Assembly (NCBI GenBank): GCA_905221605.1
Contig: CAJNDS010002427.1
Coordinates: 362,001-426,000 of the forward strand
Source of the DNA: Symbiodinium natans
Lineage: Eukaryota; Sar; Dinophyceae; Suessiales; Symbiodiniaceae
Length of the DNA: 64,000 nucleotides
Direction: 5' to 3'
The position numbers and the translations under genes were made by a program. Shown here piece by piece: positions 16,448-26,705 of the stretch. The notes under the pieces are model-generated. The model made no database searches, was not told where the DNA came from, and saw nothing but the letters and a program-made list of their open reading frames with translations. Every line of letters starts with the position of its first letter. The stretch's first letter is position 1.

Positions 16448-18898
16448 TCCAACCGCAGCAAGGACAAGAGCTGCTTGTTTAGGAAAGGGGGCGTAATGCT
16501 GGCATTGCTCTTTGTTCCATTGAGCACACGAGATGACCCGATAGGCAGCAGCAACAGGGCAATAAAGGCCAGCAATGCGCCTTTGCACTTCTTCTTGAAC
16601 GTTGGCCGGGACTTCCGCCTGGAACCTTAGGACAGTATTACATCTTCTAGCAATCTCAACCTTTTCCTTGCTACTCTCAATATTTCTTTTGCCAGTCCCA
16701 CCTTCTTGACTCAACTGTGCTGAGGCAGGATTTTCCGGTAACATATTGGCAGCCGTATCATCACCTTTAACAGCAGGAGGCTTTCCATGGAGCAAAGTCG
16801 GGCACTGGGCAGTATCCGATTGCTCCATGGCAACCTTGCTTGACTTCCCATCCTGATGATTGGCACATCTGGCTTTGTTCGGCTTATTGGCTGCAGTAGC
16901 CTTAAGTCTATCATCAGTGTGGATGTTAAAAGCATAGATGACGCTAGTATTAATCCCTATCAACTTGATGATATCACATGAGTGACATCGTGGCAGGAAT
17001 AGAAGCGCGCCCTGATGTAGGGAGACGAGAACATTGTTACTCGCAGAAGCTCCCGGATGACAAGCGAGATGTTGGCCGTTCTTGAGAACTAGCGGGATCT
17101 CTAGTTCAGTCTTACCAGTAATGCGGACAAGCAGGTACTGGATAGATCCCAGTTCAGCAGTAAAGTCTTCATCCTCTTGGGAAGCCTTAGGAAGGTTTTC
17201 TGGCAATCTCCAACCTTGAAAGGCTTCATTTTGGCTGAGAAATGTCTGGACACTCTGCAGCTTCACTAGTTCGGGAACATCCTCACATTTACCAGTCATA
17301 ACAACGTAGGGCGCCTGTCTGTCAATGATCAGGAAATGTGTTTCAAGGTCATCCTTGTGCCAAATTGTACTAGCAATTCGTTGTTTGGACAAGGGGTGAT
17401 ACTCATCCCTTGCTCTGACATGGATCAATCTTCCTTGCCCAATCTTATCGCTCCCAGAGTGGCAATTCAAAAAATGTTCTCTAGGGTTCTCGGAAATGTG
17501 ATTAATGGGCTTGTTGCTCCATCTTGGGGCATCAACAACCTCTTGCAGCAATTGCACTTCAGTTCTTCCACAAGGAAGGTCGAAATATTGACATTGAGTG
17601 AGCGCATCGGCAGCGGCGACAGTAGCAGTTACATGGACAGCAGGTATGACAACATCAGTGCCAGCTAATACATGTACGATTCCTCTGTATTGCACCGGAA
17701 TTTTGATGTACTCAAGATCCTGAATAATGTCTTGCATGTCTCCGGTGCAATTGTGAAAGGTGATCTGCAGAGAAACCTCTGTAGAGTTGAAAGGTTGAGT
17801 CACCTTCCAAGCAAAGATTTCCTGTGAGTTCTTCACATTGCAAATGTGAAATCTTGCGGCATGCAACGCGAGGCTGTCAGGGATGGTAAGCTGCTTTTGC
17901 CGAAGGCCCAAGATAGCCTTCTGCAGCTGATAGGGGTCCGCAAAGATCCTCAGATACTTCCCAGGGGCAGTGTGGAACGCATTCATAAGCCTATGCTGAT
18001 TGAGAATGCAATGCACTTGAAAGGCTTCATCCTTAGTTCGGACAGAGTTGATAGCATATGGGAGGTCAACGAAGTTGACACTATTGCCCGGCATCCCTTC
18101 AAGAGGCGCAAAGCGATACCAGACCTGGAGCTCAATTTGTGATTTGCCTTCAGTTTGTTTGAGCACCTTGTCATACATCTCTTCAACCTTCAGCATTAAA
18201 GCTTGAAGTTGACTTATGCTGATCTTAGGCGCTCTGAGGCAAACAACACATCGATTCTCCTGATCAGTTAACGCAACGATGGGCTGCTGTGGCTTCCTAA
18301 TGTGAGCCAGTCCAAAGTCTCGACTGAGGTGTTTAACTTCCTCGTCAAATGTTCCAACAGTGCCAGCGATAATGACTTCCGTATTGCCGGCTTCTTGCTT
18401 CATGGAAGGCGTTATGGCAATGTAGTAGCAAGTGTGATGGACAGGGTAGCTGCTGGGAATGTAAGTGACCAAATATACAAGTTCCCGCTTGCCCTGCACT
18501 TCAATGGCACCAATAACCGTCAGGCTGTGGATTTGACGAAGGAAGTCTTCATCATAACTCCTGAAGAGTACACAGGGGATGTCTGATATGGAAAGTGAGC
18601 TGTGCAAATTACTCACGATCGTTATACTCGTCTGTTGTGTAAGACCCTTCCTTAGATTGTGAAGGAAACTCTTACTAGGGTTGACGAGTAAGATAGATTG
18701 GAGCTCTGAGCCCTGCACTTGGCGCAATTCTTGCATAGTTTGTGTAGACACGATGCATCCATCTCTAAGATACTCCAGCAAATGTGCTGATGGTGTTCTG
18801 GCAAAGAGAGCATCATACTCAGTGAGATGACCCAACATAAAGTCGGCAAGACACTGAAATGCGCTTCCATCGATGTTGCTGATTCGATCTTGCGACAT
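16445..18898 (-). CDS. ORF-A, 5' section: element protein of unknown function, 817 aa
   Basis: The start is ATG 18898-18896 in a fair context (GCACCATGT). The N-terminal ~640 residues form an apparently globular protein with no motif I recognise and no zinc knuckle or RRM typical of LINE ORF1. A polar, low-complexity linker (~650-740, KPNKARCANHQDGKSS) follows. After that comes VQRRIAGLYCPVAAAYRV, where C780 in a C-x3-A setting could be the nucleophile of a papain-like (OTU/USP-type) peptidase whose His and Asp lie beyond the TAG. If so, the domain is split by the TAG and the two sections were one protein of about 2098 residues. The function is otherwise unknown. It could serve as the nucleic-acid-binding ORF1 of the element. 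Confidence 0.7.
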   Translation of the reverse strand: MSQDRISNIDGSAFQCLADFMLGHLTEYDALFARTPSAHLLEYLRDGCIVSTQTMQELRQVQGSELQSILLVNPSKSFLHNLRKGLTQQTSITIVSNLHSSLSISDIPCVLFRSYDEDFLRQIHSLTVIGAIEVQGKRELVYLVTYIPSSYPVHHTCYYIAITPSMKQEAGNTEVIIAGTVGTFDEEVKHLSRDFGLAHIRKPQQPIVALTDQENRCVVCLRAPKISISQLQALMLKVEEMYDKVLKQTEGKSQIELQVWYRFAPLEGMPGNSVNFVDLPYAINSVRTKDEAFQVHCILNQHRLMNAFHTAPGKYLRIFADPYQLQKAILGLRQKQLTIPDSLALHAARFHICNVKNSQEIFAWKVTQPFNSTEVSLQITFHNCTGDMQDIIQDLEYIKIPVQYRGIVHVLAGTDVVIPAVHVTATVAAADALTQCQYFDLPCGRTEVQLLQEVVDAPRWSNKPINHISENPREHFLNCHSGSDKIGQGRLIHVRARDEYHPLSKQRIASTIWHKDDLETHFLIIDRQAPYVVMTGKCEDVPELVKLQSVQTFLSQNEAFQGWRLPENLPKASQEDEDFTAELGSIQYLLVRITGKTELEIPLVLKNGQHLACHPGASASNNVLVSLHQGALLFLPRCHSCDIIKLIGINTSVIYAFNIHTDDRLKATAANKPNKARCANHQDGKSSKVAMEQSDTAQCPTLLHGKPPAVKGDDTAANMLPENPASAQLSQEGGTGKRNIESSKEKVEIARRCNTVLRFQAEVPANVQEEVQRRIAGLYCPVAAAYRVISCAQWNKEQCQHYAPFPKQAALVLAAVG

Positions 18899-18996
18899 GG
18901 TGCAGATACCTTACGCCGAAGCTATCCGTACTGCACAATGCGCAAGACAAATTTGCCAAAAGGTGCAAATAAAGTGAAGAAGCTCCCACCCTCAAG

Positions 18997-19217
18997 AAGT
19001 TTGCAAGAAAGAGAACGTGCGTTCACACTCAGCAACTTAACAAGGAAGGAAACGTTCCCAACTTTTATAAAGAAAGGGAACACGACGTAAAAAGCAAGAG
19101 AAAGAGAACGGGCGTTCTCAATCTCAGCAAGTTGCAAGAAAGAGAAGCGTTAGAGAAAGCAAGAAAGAGAAACAGAGAAACAGAACGGGCGTTCTTAGTC
19201 TCGACAAGTTAGAGAAA
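18997..19217 (-). repeat. Three palindrome-centred repeats in the element leader
   Basis: GAACGTGCGTTC (19013-19024), GAACGGGCGTTC (19106-19117) and GAACGGGCGTTC (19183-19194) lie 93 and 77 bp apart. Each is flanked by related purine-rich words (AAGAAAGAGAA before; CTCAGCAA, CTCAGCAAGTT or CTCGACAAGTT after). They are just upstream of the ORF-A start and are the best candidate for the 5' UTR or promoter of the element. Confidence 0.65.
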
Positions 19218-19218
19218 G

Positions 19219-19960
19219 GTGGCAGGACAACTGAGACAAAGACTCAAGGGAATGCAGCTTGCAAAGTGTTTACAGTGCGAAAATCCAAAGCCAAGCTTTG
19301 GATTCTTCTTGCAAGCGGGCGCTCACAAGGAACTGCGCAATGCTAAGAAGCCCCAGCTACAAAGCAAAACACAGCACCAAGCACACCTACGCCTCCAGGC
19401 TGTCCCAGAGGGGCCGCTACCTCCTGCGTGTAAGGTTCCAAGCAAGCCAGACCTTGAGCTGGGAACTCCACCCCTTCTGCTGTGTTTTGTTTTGGAGAAG
19501 CGAGGGACGGATTTCGTGTGCCCATTGTTTTTCCTGCCAGGATTCGACCAATCCACCTTTGTGGTGGATTGGCTCCACACTGCAGATCTGGGAGTAACAG
19601 CCGACTTTGCAGGGAATGCTTACCAACAGACATTTCCAAACAACTCTTTCGACGAAAGGCTCTCAGCCATGTGGTCGGATCTTAGATCCTGGTATAAAGC
19701 CAACCGCTGCGAAAACCAGTTTAATGCGCTCGCACCATGCTCCGACAGGCAAGCAAGTCTTCCAAGCTGAAAGGAAAGGCTGGCAAGATTCGATCTTGCG
19801 CCATGTCTCGCCCACGCCTGCACGCCTCTTGGCTCGCAACGGAACGCTTTTGGAGCTTTTCATCCGGACCGGACTTCATGCTGCCCATCCTGCCAAATTG
19901 AGCCAACCCATCTCAAAGTCGGGGTTGCACTCCAGTCGCCCATGTCCTACACCCAGGCTT
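19219..19960 (+). pseudogene. Relic of a multi-copy dinoflagellate protein (DWLHTADLGV family)
   Basis: Open from 19219. The recognisable part starts near 19530 with LPGFDQSTFVVDWLHTADLG, then SAMWSDLRSWYKANRCENQF. Just after 19730 the matching continuation is in another frame (TMLRQASKSSKLKGKAGKIR), so a 1-nt loss or 2-nt gain breaks the gene, and that frame stops at about 19905. I recall this D-W-x-H-x-x-D-x-G-V pattern from many predicted dinoflagellate proteins of unknown, possibly transposon, origin. It lies immediately upstream of the retroelement, so the element may have inserted into or beside it. The segment also holds a 10-bp-arm inverted repeat, 19548-19572. Confidence 0.5.
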
Positions 19961-21753
19961 TGCTAGCACTGCGCTCTGCGCTGCAGCTCCACGAAGAAGC
20001 CTCGACAGGCGCCCTCAACGCCCAGGAAGCACTCAACTTCACCCTGCACGGCCTCAAAAGTGGGGCCTCTTAGCCCAGCCAAGCAACTCAGGCTGCCTGC
20101 CGACCCGCGCCGGAAGGCGGGCCACCACAAGGTCAGCTCCGAGTTGTACGGGAGGACGACACAATTCTCGGAGCAACAGAGGGCAGCATGCTTGCCCCCT
20201 CGCCATTTGACGAATCTTGCCGCCCCATGTCTCGTCGGTACGTCCAGAACTGGGTTTCTTCAGAGCAGTGTTGGAACATGTGAAACTTGGGTTTGAATTT
20301 CCACCTGCTCACTATCAGACGTGACCTCTCCAGGGCTGTGTACAGCAGAAGCTGTAGCTTTGCAACTCTGGTTCAGTGGCTGATATCTTCAATGGTTGAT
20401 TTTTGCATGATTTTTTTCGTATCTGCAAGAAAGGATTCAGAGTTCACGTCGCCGTGCTGGGGCCTTACAGTAACGATGTCCAGGTATCTAGCGGGTATTT
20501 CTTTCAAAATGACACGGAAACTTTTCTTGAATACGTTGTTTTTTTTGCAGACATATGACAAATTTTTATTATTCTTTTTTCAAATAAGCGGAAACCTTTC
20601 TCAAAAACAGTGCTGAATTCAGTTAAGAGGGGTTTAAGGGGGGGTTTATTGGATGCTCTGGGGAAGTTGAGGTGGTAAACATAGGGCGACGAACAGAAGA
20701 AGCAACCAACGACGCTTCATCCGCGAAGCCGTGACGGACTTTGTTCATGACATTGTTTCGAGGCAAGGCATGGTCGGTTTCAACCAACCAGGAGCAAACT
20801 GGCCCCGATGTAGTTGAGCTGTGGGCACGTGGCAGGAACCCTGGCTTGAACTCCCTTGAAACCCTTTGAAGCTTCCTGCAAAGCCGCAACCCGGTTTATC
20901 CCCAGCAGTGTAAGGGATGGGGGGGGAGGGCCAAATTCTTACAGTCTGTTGGCAATGCACATGAACAGAACAAGTGCTTTTTCGTCATGATCAAGTAGTG
21001 TCTGGAACAAATGTCGGCATAAGCCACCTTTGGTAATGGGAAAGAACTTGCCCAAAGCTTTTTTCAGACGCCTTGGAACAGAAGCCTGTGACGGAAACGG
21101 CATAAAGAAAAACATTACCATCACCTGTCCAGAACAAATTTTTTTAAAGCGGGCGCTTTTTTTATCTCTCAAGCGAAGCAAGAGTCCAAGATCTCCATAG
21201 TCCACACAGCTTTTGTTCAGACGGCGCCGTCAGGTAGTATCCAGGCGGGCGGAAGCCTGCCTGCCTTGCATAGGCGATGATGGCCCTTTTGAAGGCCAAG
21301 TTACTTCACAGGTGTTCGATGGCTCCTTGCCAGAGCAGTGGGTGCATTTCTTCAAGCAGAAGTGCCTGCAACCTGGGAGAAGCAGCACCGCATTGGCTCT
21401 CCAGAGTCGTCATTCGGCCACCACAAAGGGGAGGGTCGCATTGCCATAACTCACTGTGATCCAAGCGTTTTCTTGTCGCGTGATGAGCGGTGGGGCAACC
21501 AGTGTGGACGGCTGCTGGGTCTCAAAGTCGAGGGGTTCTTGCAGTGCCATGGCACAGAAAAGTCAACCTGCCCGGTCAGCCAGTGGCCACAAGCAAGAGG
21601 CTCTCCACTCCACTAGGATCCTTCCTTCCGCAAGGCAAGAGGAAACGGCAGGGTCAACTACAAGGGCCAAGAGCTCAGGCCCCTTGAAGTGTACACCTTA
21701 CACATTTGCCAAGGCAGGTGTCATGGAAACTTCCGATTACAAGCGTCCAAGCC
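19961..21753. other. No recognised gene
   Basis: Only short overlapping frames on both strands, with A/T-rich DNA at 20380-20620 and no conserved motif. A weak exon-like stretch near 21290-21370 (VFDGSLPEQWVHFFKQKC) was not strong enough to call. Confidence 0.4.
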
Positions 21754-21931
21754 GGGCAGTTTCTAGCTTAAGGCTGCAGGGTCGGACAGTTTTTGGCTTA
21801 AGGCTGCAGAGCTGGGCAGTCTTGAGCTTTGGGCAGTCTCTAGCTTAAGACTTTGGCTCAAGGAAGTTTTTGGTTTGAGGCAGCGCAGTTTTTGGCTTAG
21901 GGCCAGGCGCGGCAGTCTTTGACTTAAGGCT
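21754..21931 (+). repeat. Degenerate minisatellite of GGCAGTTTTTGGCTTAAGGC type
   Basis: About seven imperfect units of 25-32 bp. One variant, ACTTTGGCTCAAG (21850-21862), differs by one base from the 3' end of the dinoflagellate spliced leader (ATTTTGGCTCAAG). The resemblance may be fortuitous. Confidence 0.6.
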
Positions 21932-22640
21932 GTTGGTGTTGCTTCTTTTCATTCTTAACGTAAAAGGGCAGAGGGGGTATTGAGAGTATTGTGGTATGCT
22001 GGCTGAATTTTGAAAGAGCAGTGTTTGCTGGTGTTGCGTTTTGTCATTCTTAACCTAAAAGAGCGAAGCCCTCAAGAGCAACAAAACGTGCTGTATTAAC
22101 TCTTGCAGTTGGGGAAGAACAGTTTTGCGGCATGCTGGCTAAATGTTGAAAGGGCAATACCCGCTAGTGTTGCTTCTTGTCGTCCTAGACCTGAGGAAAA
22201 AAAACCTCTAAGAATCCCAAAAACATGCTGTATCCAAGTTTTCAGTGGGGCAGAGCGGCTTTGACAGTATTGTGGTATGCTGGCAGAAGTTTGAAACATC
22301 AACGTTTGGTGGTGTTGCTTCTTGTCATCCAAAACCTAAAGAACAAAGCCTCCGAGATTAAAAAAAATCGTGCGTTATCAATTTTTGCAGTTGGGGCAGA
22401 GGGTTTTGACAGTATTGTGGTATGTTGGCAATTCTGAAAGAGCAGTGTCTGCTGGTTTTGCTTCTTTTCATCCTAAACGTGAAAGAGCAAGGCCCTCCAG
22501 ATTAAAAGAACGTGTTGTATCAACTCTTGCAGTTGGAGTAGAGCAGTTTTGACAGTATTGTGGTATGTTGGCTTTGAAACCGCAACGCCTGCTTGCTGGT
22601 GTTGCTTTTTGTCATCCAAAACTTGAAAGAACAAAGACTG
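21923..22640 (+). repeat. Tandem array of about 140-bp units, five copies
   Basis: Landmarks such as GTATTGTGGTATGCTGGC recur near 21985, 22125 (diverged), 22266, 22411 and 22555, that is, every 138-147 bp. Each unit also has TGGTGTTGCTTCTTGTCATC and CTCTTGCAGTTGG. The units are diverged, and there is no open frame across them. Confidence 0.8.
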
Positions 22641-23204
22641 TGGCTTTTGCATGGTTTTGCAAGACAGAAGGCTTTGTTCCAGCTTTTTCAAAGCGGGCGC
22701 CTCTTGACTACATCAGCACAGTAGGCCGTTCTTGTGGGTCTTGTAACTAGGTGTGAAACGGATTGCTGTGAGAAGCAGGAAGAACCAGAAGGACGAACAC
22801 CACCACTAACCAAACCAACCAAACAACCCAGCGAACAAGCAGCAACAACCAAAAAAAAACCGGAAGCGACCAAACTACTAGGTTCCCCGCAAGCTTAGTA
22901 CTCAACGTCATCGATGTCCAAGAGCACATCCATGCCGCACCAAGCTGTGCAGGGAAATTGCAAAATGCGAATGTATGCCAGAAAGTCAAAACCACCATCT
23001 TGTAGACATTTGTTCAACGTCAATCCGCAGAGATATCCACGAATCTCAATTAACGGTGCCACCAAAATCCATAGCCGTGTTGCCACTTCTTGCCAGCGGT
23101 GTGCAGAACCAGCCCAGGGCACTCCGTGGTAATCAGCCAGTGGGGCCAGCCCTAAGCACATCGAAGACTAAAGTCCTTTCTCTCATTCACAACTCGAGGG
23201 GGGT
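22641..23204. other. No recognised gene; AACCA-rich stretch
   Basis: 22795-22865 is an irregular run of AACCA/AACAA words. A related run occurs at 23610-23670. Nothing else is recognised. Confidence 0.4.
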
Positions 23205-23330
23205 AGAATTTAGAATAAATTCCCCTCTTTCTCCTCTGAGTTTTCGAATAATGAAATACGAAAAAACAAAAGAATATTCGAGCGGGGTGGAATTTAGAAT
23301 AAATTCTCTTCTCCTCTTTTGCTTTAAGAA
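23205..23330 (+). repeat. Direct repeat of about 55 bp, two copies
   Basis: Both copies contain TAGAATTTAGAATAAATTC or TGGAATTTAGAATAAATTC followed by a CTCCTCT-rich stretch, about 78 bp apart. Confidence 0.7.
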
Positions 23331-23351
23331 ACAAAATAAGATTGAACAATA

Positions 23352-23441
23352 CAGGTTCAAGCCAGATTCAACCCAAGTTCAACCCAGGTTCAACCTAGGT
23401 TTCGAATTAAACCCAGGTTCAACCTGAATTCAACCTGGGTG
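23352..23441 (+). repeat. 11-bp minisatellite GTTCAACCCAG
   Basis: About seven tandem units of AGGTTCAACCC with one spacer. The last pair is arranged as an inverted repeat (ACCCAGGTT ... AACCTGGGT). Confidence 0.75.
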
Positions 23442-23671
23442 GCGTGGGTGGGTCTTAATTCGTCGTGCCAATGCCGACCGCGTGCAAGCCATGCTGCAAT
23501 GAGGTTCAGACGCAAGTGCGCCAAAGACGGACTGCAAAAGTGTGTGCTTGCCTTGGAGAATTTTCTGCATCCGTTGTCTTTGAGCTGTAAAACAGGTTTC
23601 CAAAAGAAAGCAACGCAACAAAAAAACCAATCCAACCAAACCAAACCAGCAACACAAACCAACCGACAACG

Positions 23672-23758
23672 GAGTGAAGTGCAGAGAGTGAAGTGCATTG
23701 AGTGAATTGCATGGAGTGAATTGTGTAAGTAAAGTCCATGGAGTGAAGTGCATCAAGC
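23672..23758 (+). repeat. Minisatellite GAGTGAAGTGCAT
   Basis: Five or six units of 13-16 bp (GTGAAGTGCA, GTGAATTGCA and variants) in a row. Confidence 0.75.
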
Positions 23759-23947
23759 TGTTTGTTAATGCAAAACTTTCTGAGAACATTGTGTTTGCAT
23801 GTCGCATTTTGCGATTCTCCTGCACGCCCGTTTGAAGTATCTTTCTTGTCCCATGGATTGCCGGCGCAAAATATGATAAAGTACAACACGCCCTTCAATG
23901 CGCAGCAGCAAAGTAAAGGCCAAAAAAAAGATTTTCACTTGTCTGTC

Positions 23948-24109
23948 ATGGCTTCTTCGATCAAGGAAGAATTTCTGAGAGACGAGGGTAGTGACAGTAA
24001 GGAAGAACCACATGACCACATGATAGCTCAAGCTCCAAGCACAACCAAGCCATGCTTGCCGGAAGTACTTGCGCGAAAGCGGAAGGAACTGCAGCAAAGC
24101 GCGGAGTAA
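23948..24109 (+). CDS. Possible small ORF, 53 aa, or terminal exon
   Basis: ATG 23948 to TAA 24109. The product is hydrophilic and charged: MASSIKEEFLRDEGSDSKEE, then a K/R/E helix (EVLARKRKELQQSAE). Composition fits a real protein end better than the surrounding DNA does. No homolog is recognised, and it could be the last exon of an unseen gene. Confidence 0.3.
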   Translation: MASSIKEEFLRDEGSDSKEEPHDHMIAQAPSTTKPCLPEVLARKRKELQQSAE

Positions 24110-24363
24110 AGGTGGTTTGCTTACCACAGCAGTGCGACATGGCACTCGATCACGACAGGATCCACGCCACTTGATCACTGCGAAGCGCCATCCAGCTACT
24201 TCTCTGGCGTCTAGTATACTCTTTCTTATTCGCTCCCACAGGGAAAGACACTCTGGGAATTGGAGAAAGAACGTCTGCTATTGCCGGAAGCCAAAAGAGA
24301 TGGGTGGGTTGGTATGCTAGATTGGCGGCGGACAAAGCTTGAAGAAAGAGAGCTGGGGCCGGA

Positions 24364-24934
24364 AGAGAGAGGGAGAGACGGAGGGAGGGAGAAGGAGAGG
24401 GAAGGGAGAGAGAAAGAGAGAAGGGAGGGAGAGAGGAAAAGAGAGAAGTGAGAGAGGGAGTGAGGAAGGGAGAGAGGAAGAGAGAGAAAGAGGAGGAAGA
24501 GGGAGGGAGAGAGGGAGAAAGAGAGGGAGGGAGAGAGGGAAGGGAGGGAGGGAGGGAGAAAGGGAGGGAGGGAGGGATGGAGAGAGGGAGGAAAAGGGAG
24601 GGAAAGAGGGAGAAGAGAGGGAGGGAGAGGAGGGAGCGGGAGCGAGGAAGGGAGAGAGGGAGAGAGGAGAGAGGAGGGAGAGAGGGAGAAGAGAGGGAGG
24701 GAGAAGGAAAGGGAGGGAGGGAGAGAGAGGGAGGAGAGAGAGGGAGGGAGAGAGGGAGGGAAGAGGGAGGGAGAGAGGGAGGAAGAAAGGGAGGGAAAGA
24801 GGGAGAAGAGAGGGAGGGAGAGAAGGAGGGAGTGAGAGAGGGAGGGAGAGAGGGAGGGGAGAGAGGGAGGGAGGGAGGAGGAGAGAGAGGGAGAGGGAGA
24901 GAGGCAGAGGGAGAGGGGGAGAGGGAGATGAAAG
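24364..24934 (+). repeat. 570-bp pure purine tract (GGGA/GAGA)
   Basis: The + strand is almost only A and G, in irregular GGGAGAGAGG words. Open frames across it on both strands are products of composition only. Confidence 0.95.
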
Positions 24935-25170
24935 GGCCTTGATATCCTGACAGCCTGGTATTCCGTGAAGAGAATAATAAAAGAATACGGGCTTACAATG
25001 TAATGCAATGAAGCGTGAAGCCCGTAATTATATTATGAACGTAACACCTGGAACTAGAAGCCCTTTCAGTAAGCCTTTCCAACTCTCCGGAAAATCAACC
25101 ACTCACTCGCATACATGTTCACTTAATTCTCTTCTTAGTACCAATAATTTAACACTGTAATTCACGCGTC

Positions 25171-25681
25171 ATGGGAGGGAGAGAGGGAGGGAGAGAGGAA
25201 GGGAGAGAGGGAGGGAAGAGGAAGGGAGAACGGGAGGGAGCGAGGAAGGGAGGAGAGGGAGAGGGAGAGGGAGAGGGAGAGGGAGAGGGAGAGGGAGAGG
25301 GAGGGGGAGGGGGAGGGGGAGAGGGAGAGAGGGAGAGGGAGAGGGGGAGAGGGAGGGAGAGGGAGAGGGAGAGGGAGAGGGAGCAAATTTAAAAAAAAGG
25401 GAGCGGAAGCGGGAGGGAGCAAATTTAAAAAAAAGGGAGCGGAAGCGGGAGGGAGCGGGAGGGAGCGGGAGGGAGCGGGAGGGAGGGGGAGGGAGCGGGA
25501 GGGAGCTGGAGGGAGCGGGAGGGAGCGGGAGGGAGAGGGAGAGGGAGGGAGCGGAGAGGGAGCGGGAGGGAGCGGGGGAGGGAGCGGGAGGGGGAGGGAG
25601 AGGGAGGAGGGAGATGGAGAGGGAGGGGGGGAGGGAGAGGGAGAGGGAGGGAGGGAGGAAGAGGGAGGGAGAGGGAGGGAG
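25171..25681 (+). repeat. Second purine tract with an internal duplication
   Basis: A GGGAGA/GGGAGC-rich tract of about 510 bp, 236 bp from the first. GGGAGCAAATTTAAAAAAAA occurs twice near 25379-25435. Confidence 0.95.
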
Positions 25682-26662
25682 TTCGCAGTCTACGTGATGC
25701 GGGTTAGTGCTCCTTATGTTTTTTTTCAGGAATCTTCGAAGAACGTGGAAGAACAAATTTTTGTACGTGTCAATTCCAAAAACATTGGAAACAAACAATG
25801 TTGTTGCCGAGTTCGATTTCAGAAAGTGTTTGGAAACCAATGTCATTGTAGTGTGGTTGGTTGCATACATACATGCTTCTACACAGGGTACAAACCCAGC
25901 GAATCCTGGTGTGCGCCGCTGTTTCCAGTGTGTCAGGCTCAAGTGCTCAGCGTGTTTAGCTTGCATGCAAACTAGGCTAGACTGAAGGCGTTGTGTCCAA
26001 TGCCGCTAGTGACCGCTAGTGATTGGCATTTGCATGGAGCTTTGCACGTCCAGTCTCACATGCTAAAATTCTTCGTGCGTGCACGCATGCTAGAAGCCAA
26101 TGAACACTTCTGTTGTTGCATTTCCCCATCACCTCTTACACACCCTGTGCCATGTTCATCGAGCAAGATGGTTGAGCTGCAACTTGGCAGCCAACTGATC
26201 TGAATTGGCGATGGTTGTGCTTCATCCTTGGGTTTGGAACGTGTAGCTGGGTTAGTCCATGAGAGAATATGAGAGAGTAAGGGAGGGTGAGAGAGGAGAT
26301 GTGGGATCGGATGGCGTGCTTTTATTCTGTTGCTAGCATATGGGCCTCGGGGAACTTGTGCTTCACAAGACGGAGAAAAAGAGGAAGAGGGAGAGAGAGG
26401 GAAAGAGAGAAACGGAGACCGGGGCCTATCAAATTTCAGAGGCGAATATATATGTGACACGCAGGAGCAGGGCTCGTGTCATGTGCGGGTTTCTTCCCTC
26501 ATGCTTTGAAAAAAGGAACGAATGAAAGAACAAAAAGAAGAAAAGCAAGACATACAGCAACACAAAATATGAAAAACACGATAAAAACAAATAAAGCCAT
26601 TAAACGAACACAAATTAAAAAAACAACAAAAAGAAAAATCACAAAATGCAAAAGCAATGAGG

Positions 26663-26705
<43 letters not shown>

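Larger units (their letters stand above)
5425..19217 (-). mobile_element. LINE-type retrotransposon carrying a cytosine-5 DNA methyltransferase
   Basis: The element has an AP-endonuclease/RT/RNase H polyprotein preceded by a long ORF with a DNMT. No LTRs and no integrase were found. The order on the minus strand is: leader with palindromic repeats (19217-18899), ORF-A (18898-12599, one in-frame TAG), ORF-B (12602-6099), possible small ORF (6006-5425). All catalytic motifs checked are present, so the copy is young. Retroelement-borne DNMTs are known from Symbiodinium (I recall the name SymbioLINE-DNMT), and this copy probably belongs to that group. Both outer limits are approximate: no target-site duplication could be identified, and the 3' end could lie as far down as about 3.6 kb. 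Confidence 0.85.

Noticed and set aside
21923-22640. Possible CRISPR-like array
   Set aside because: Units are long, diverged and contiguous without unique spacers; eukaryotic context.
24226-25008. Open frames of 160-260 codons rich in R/E/G or S/P/L on both strands
   Set aside because: They lie wholly in purine-only DNA, where stops are rare in several frames at once; no codon-level or motif evidence.
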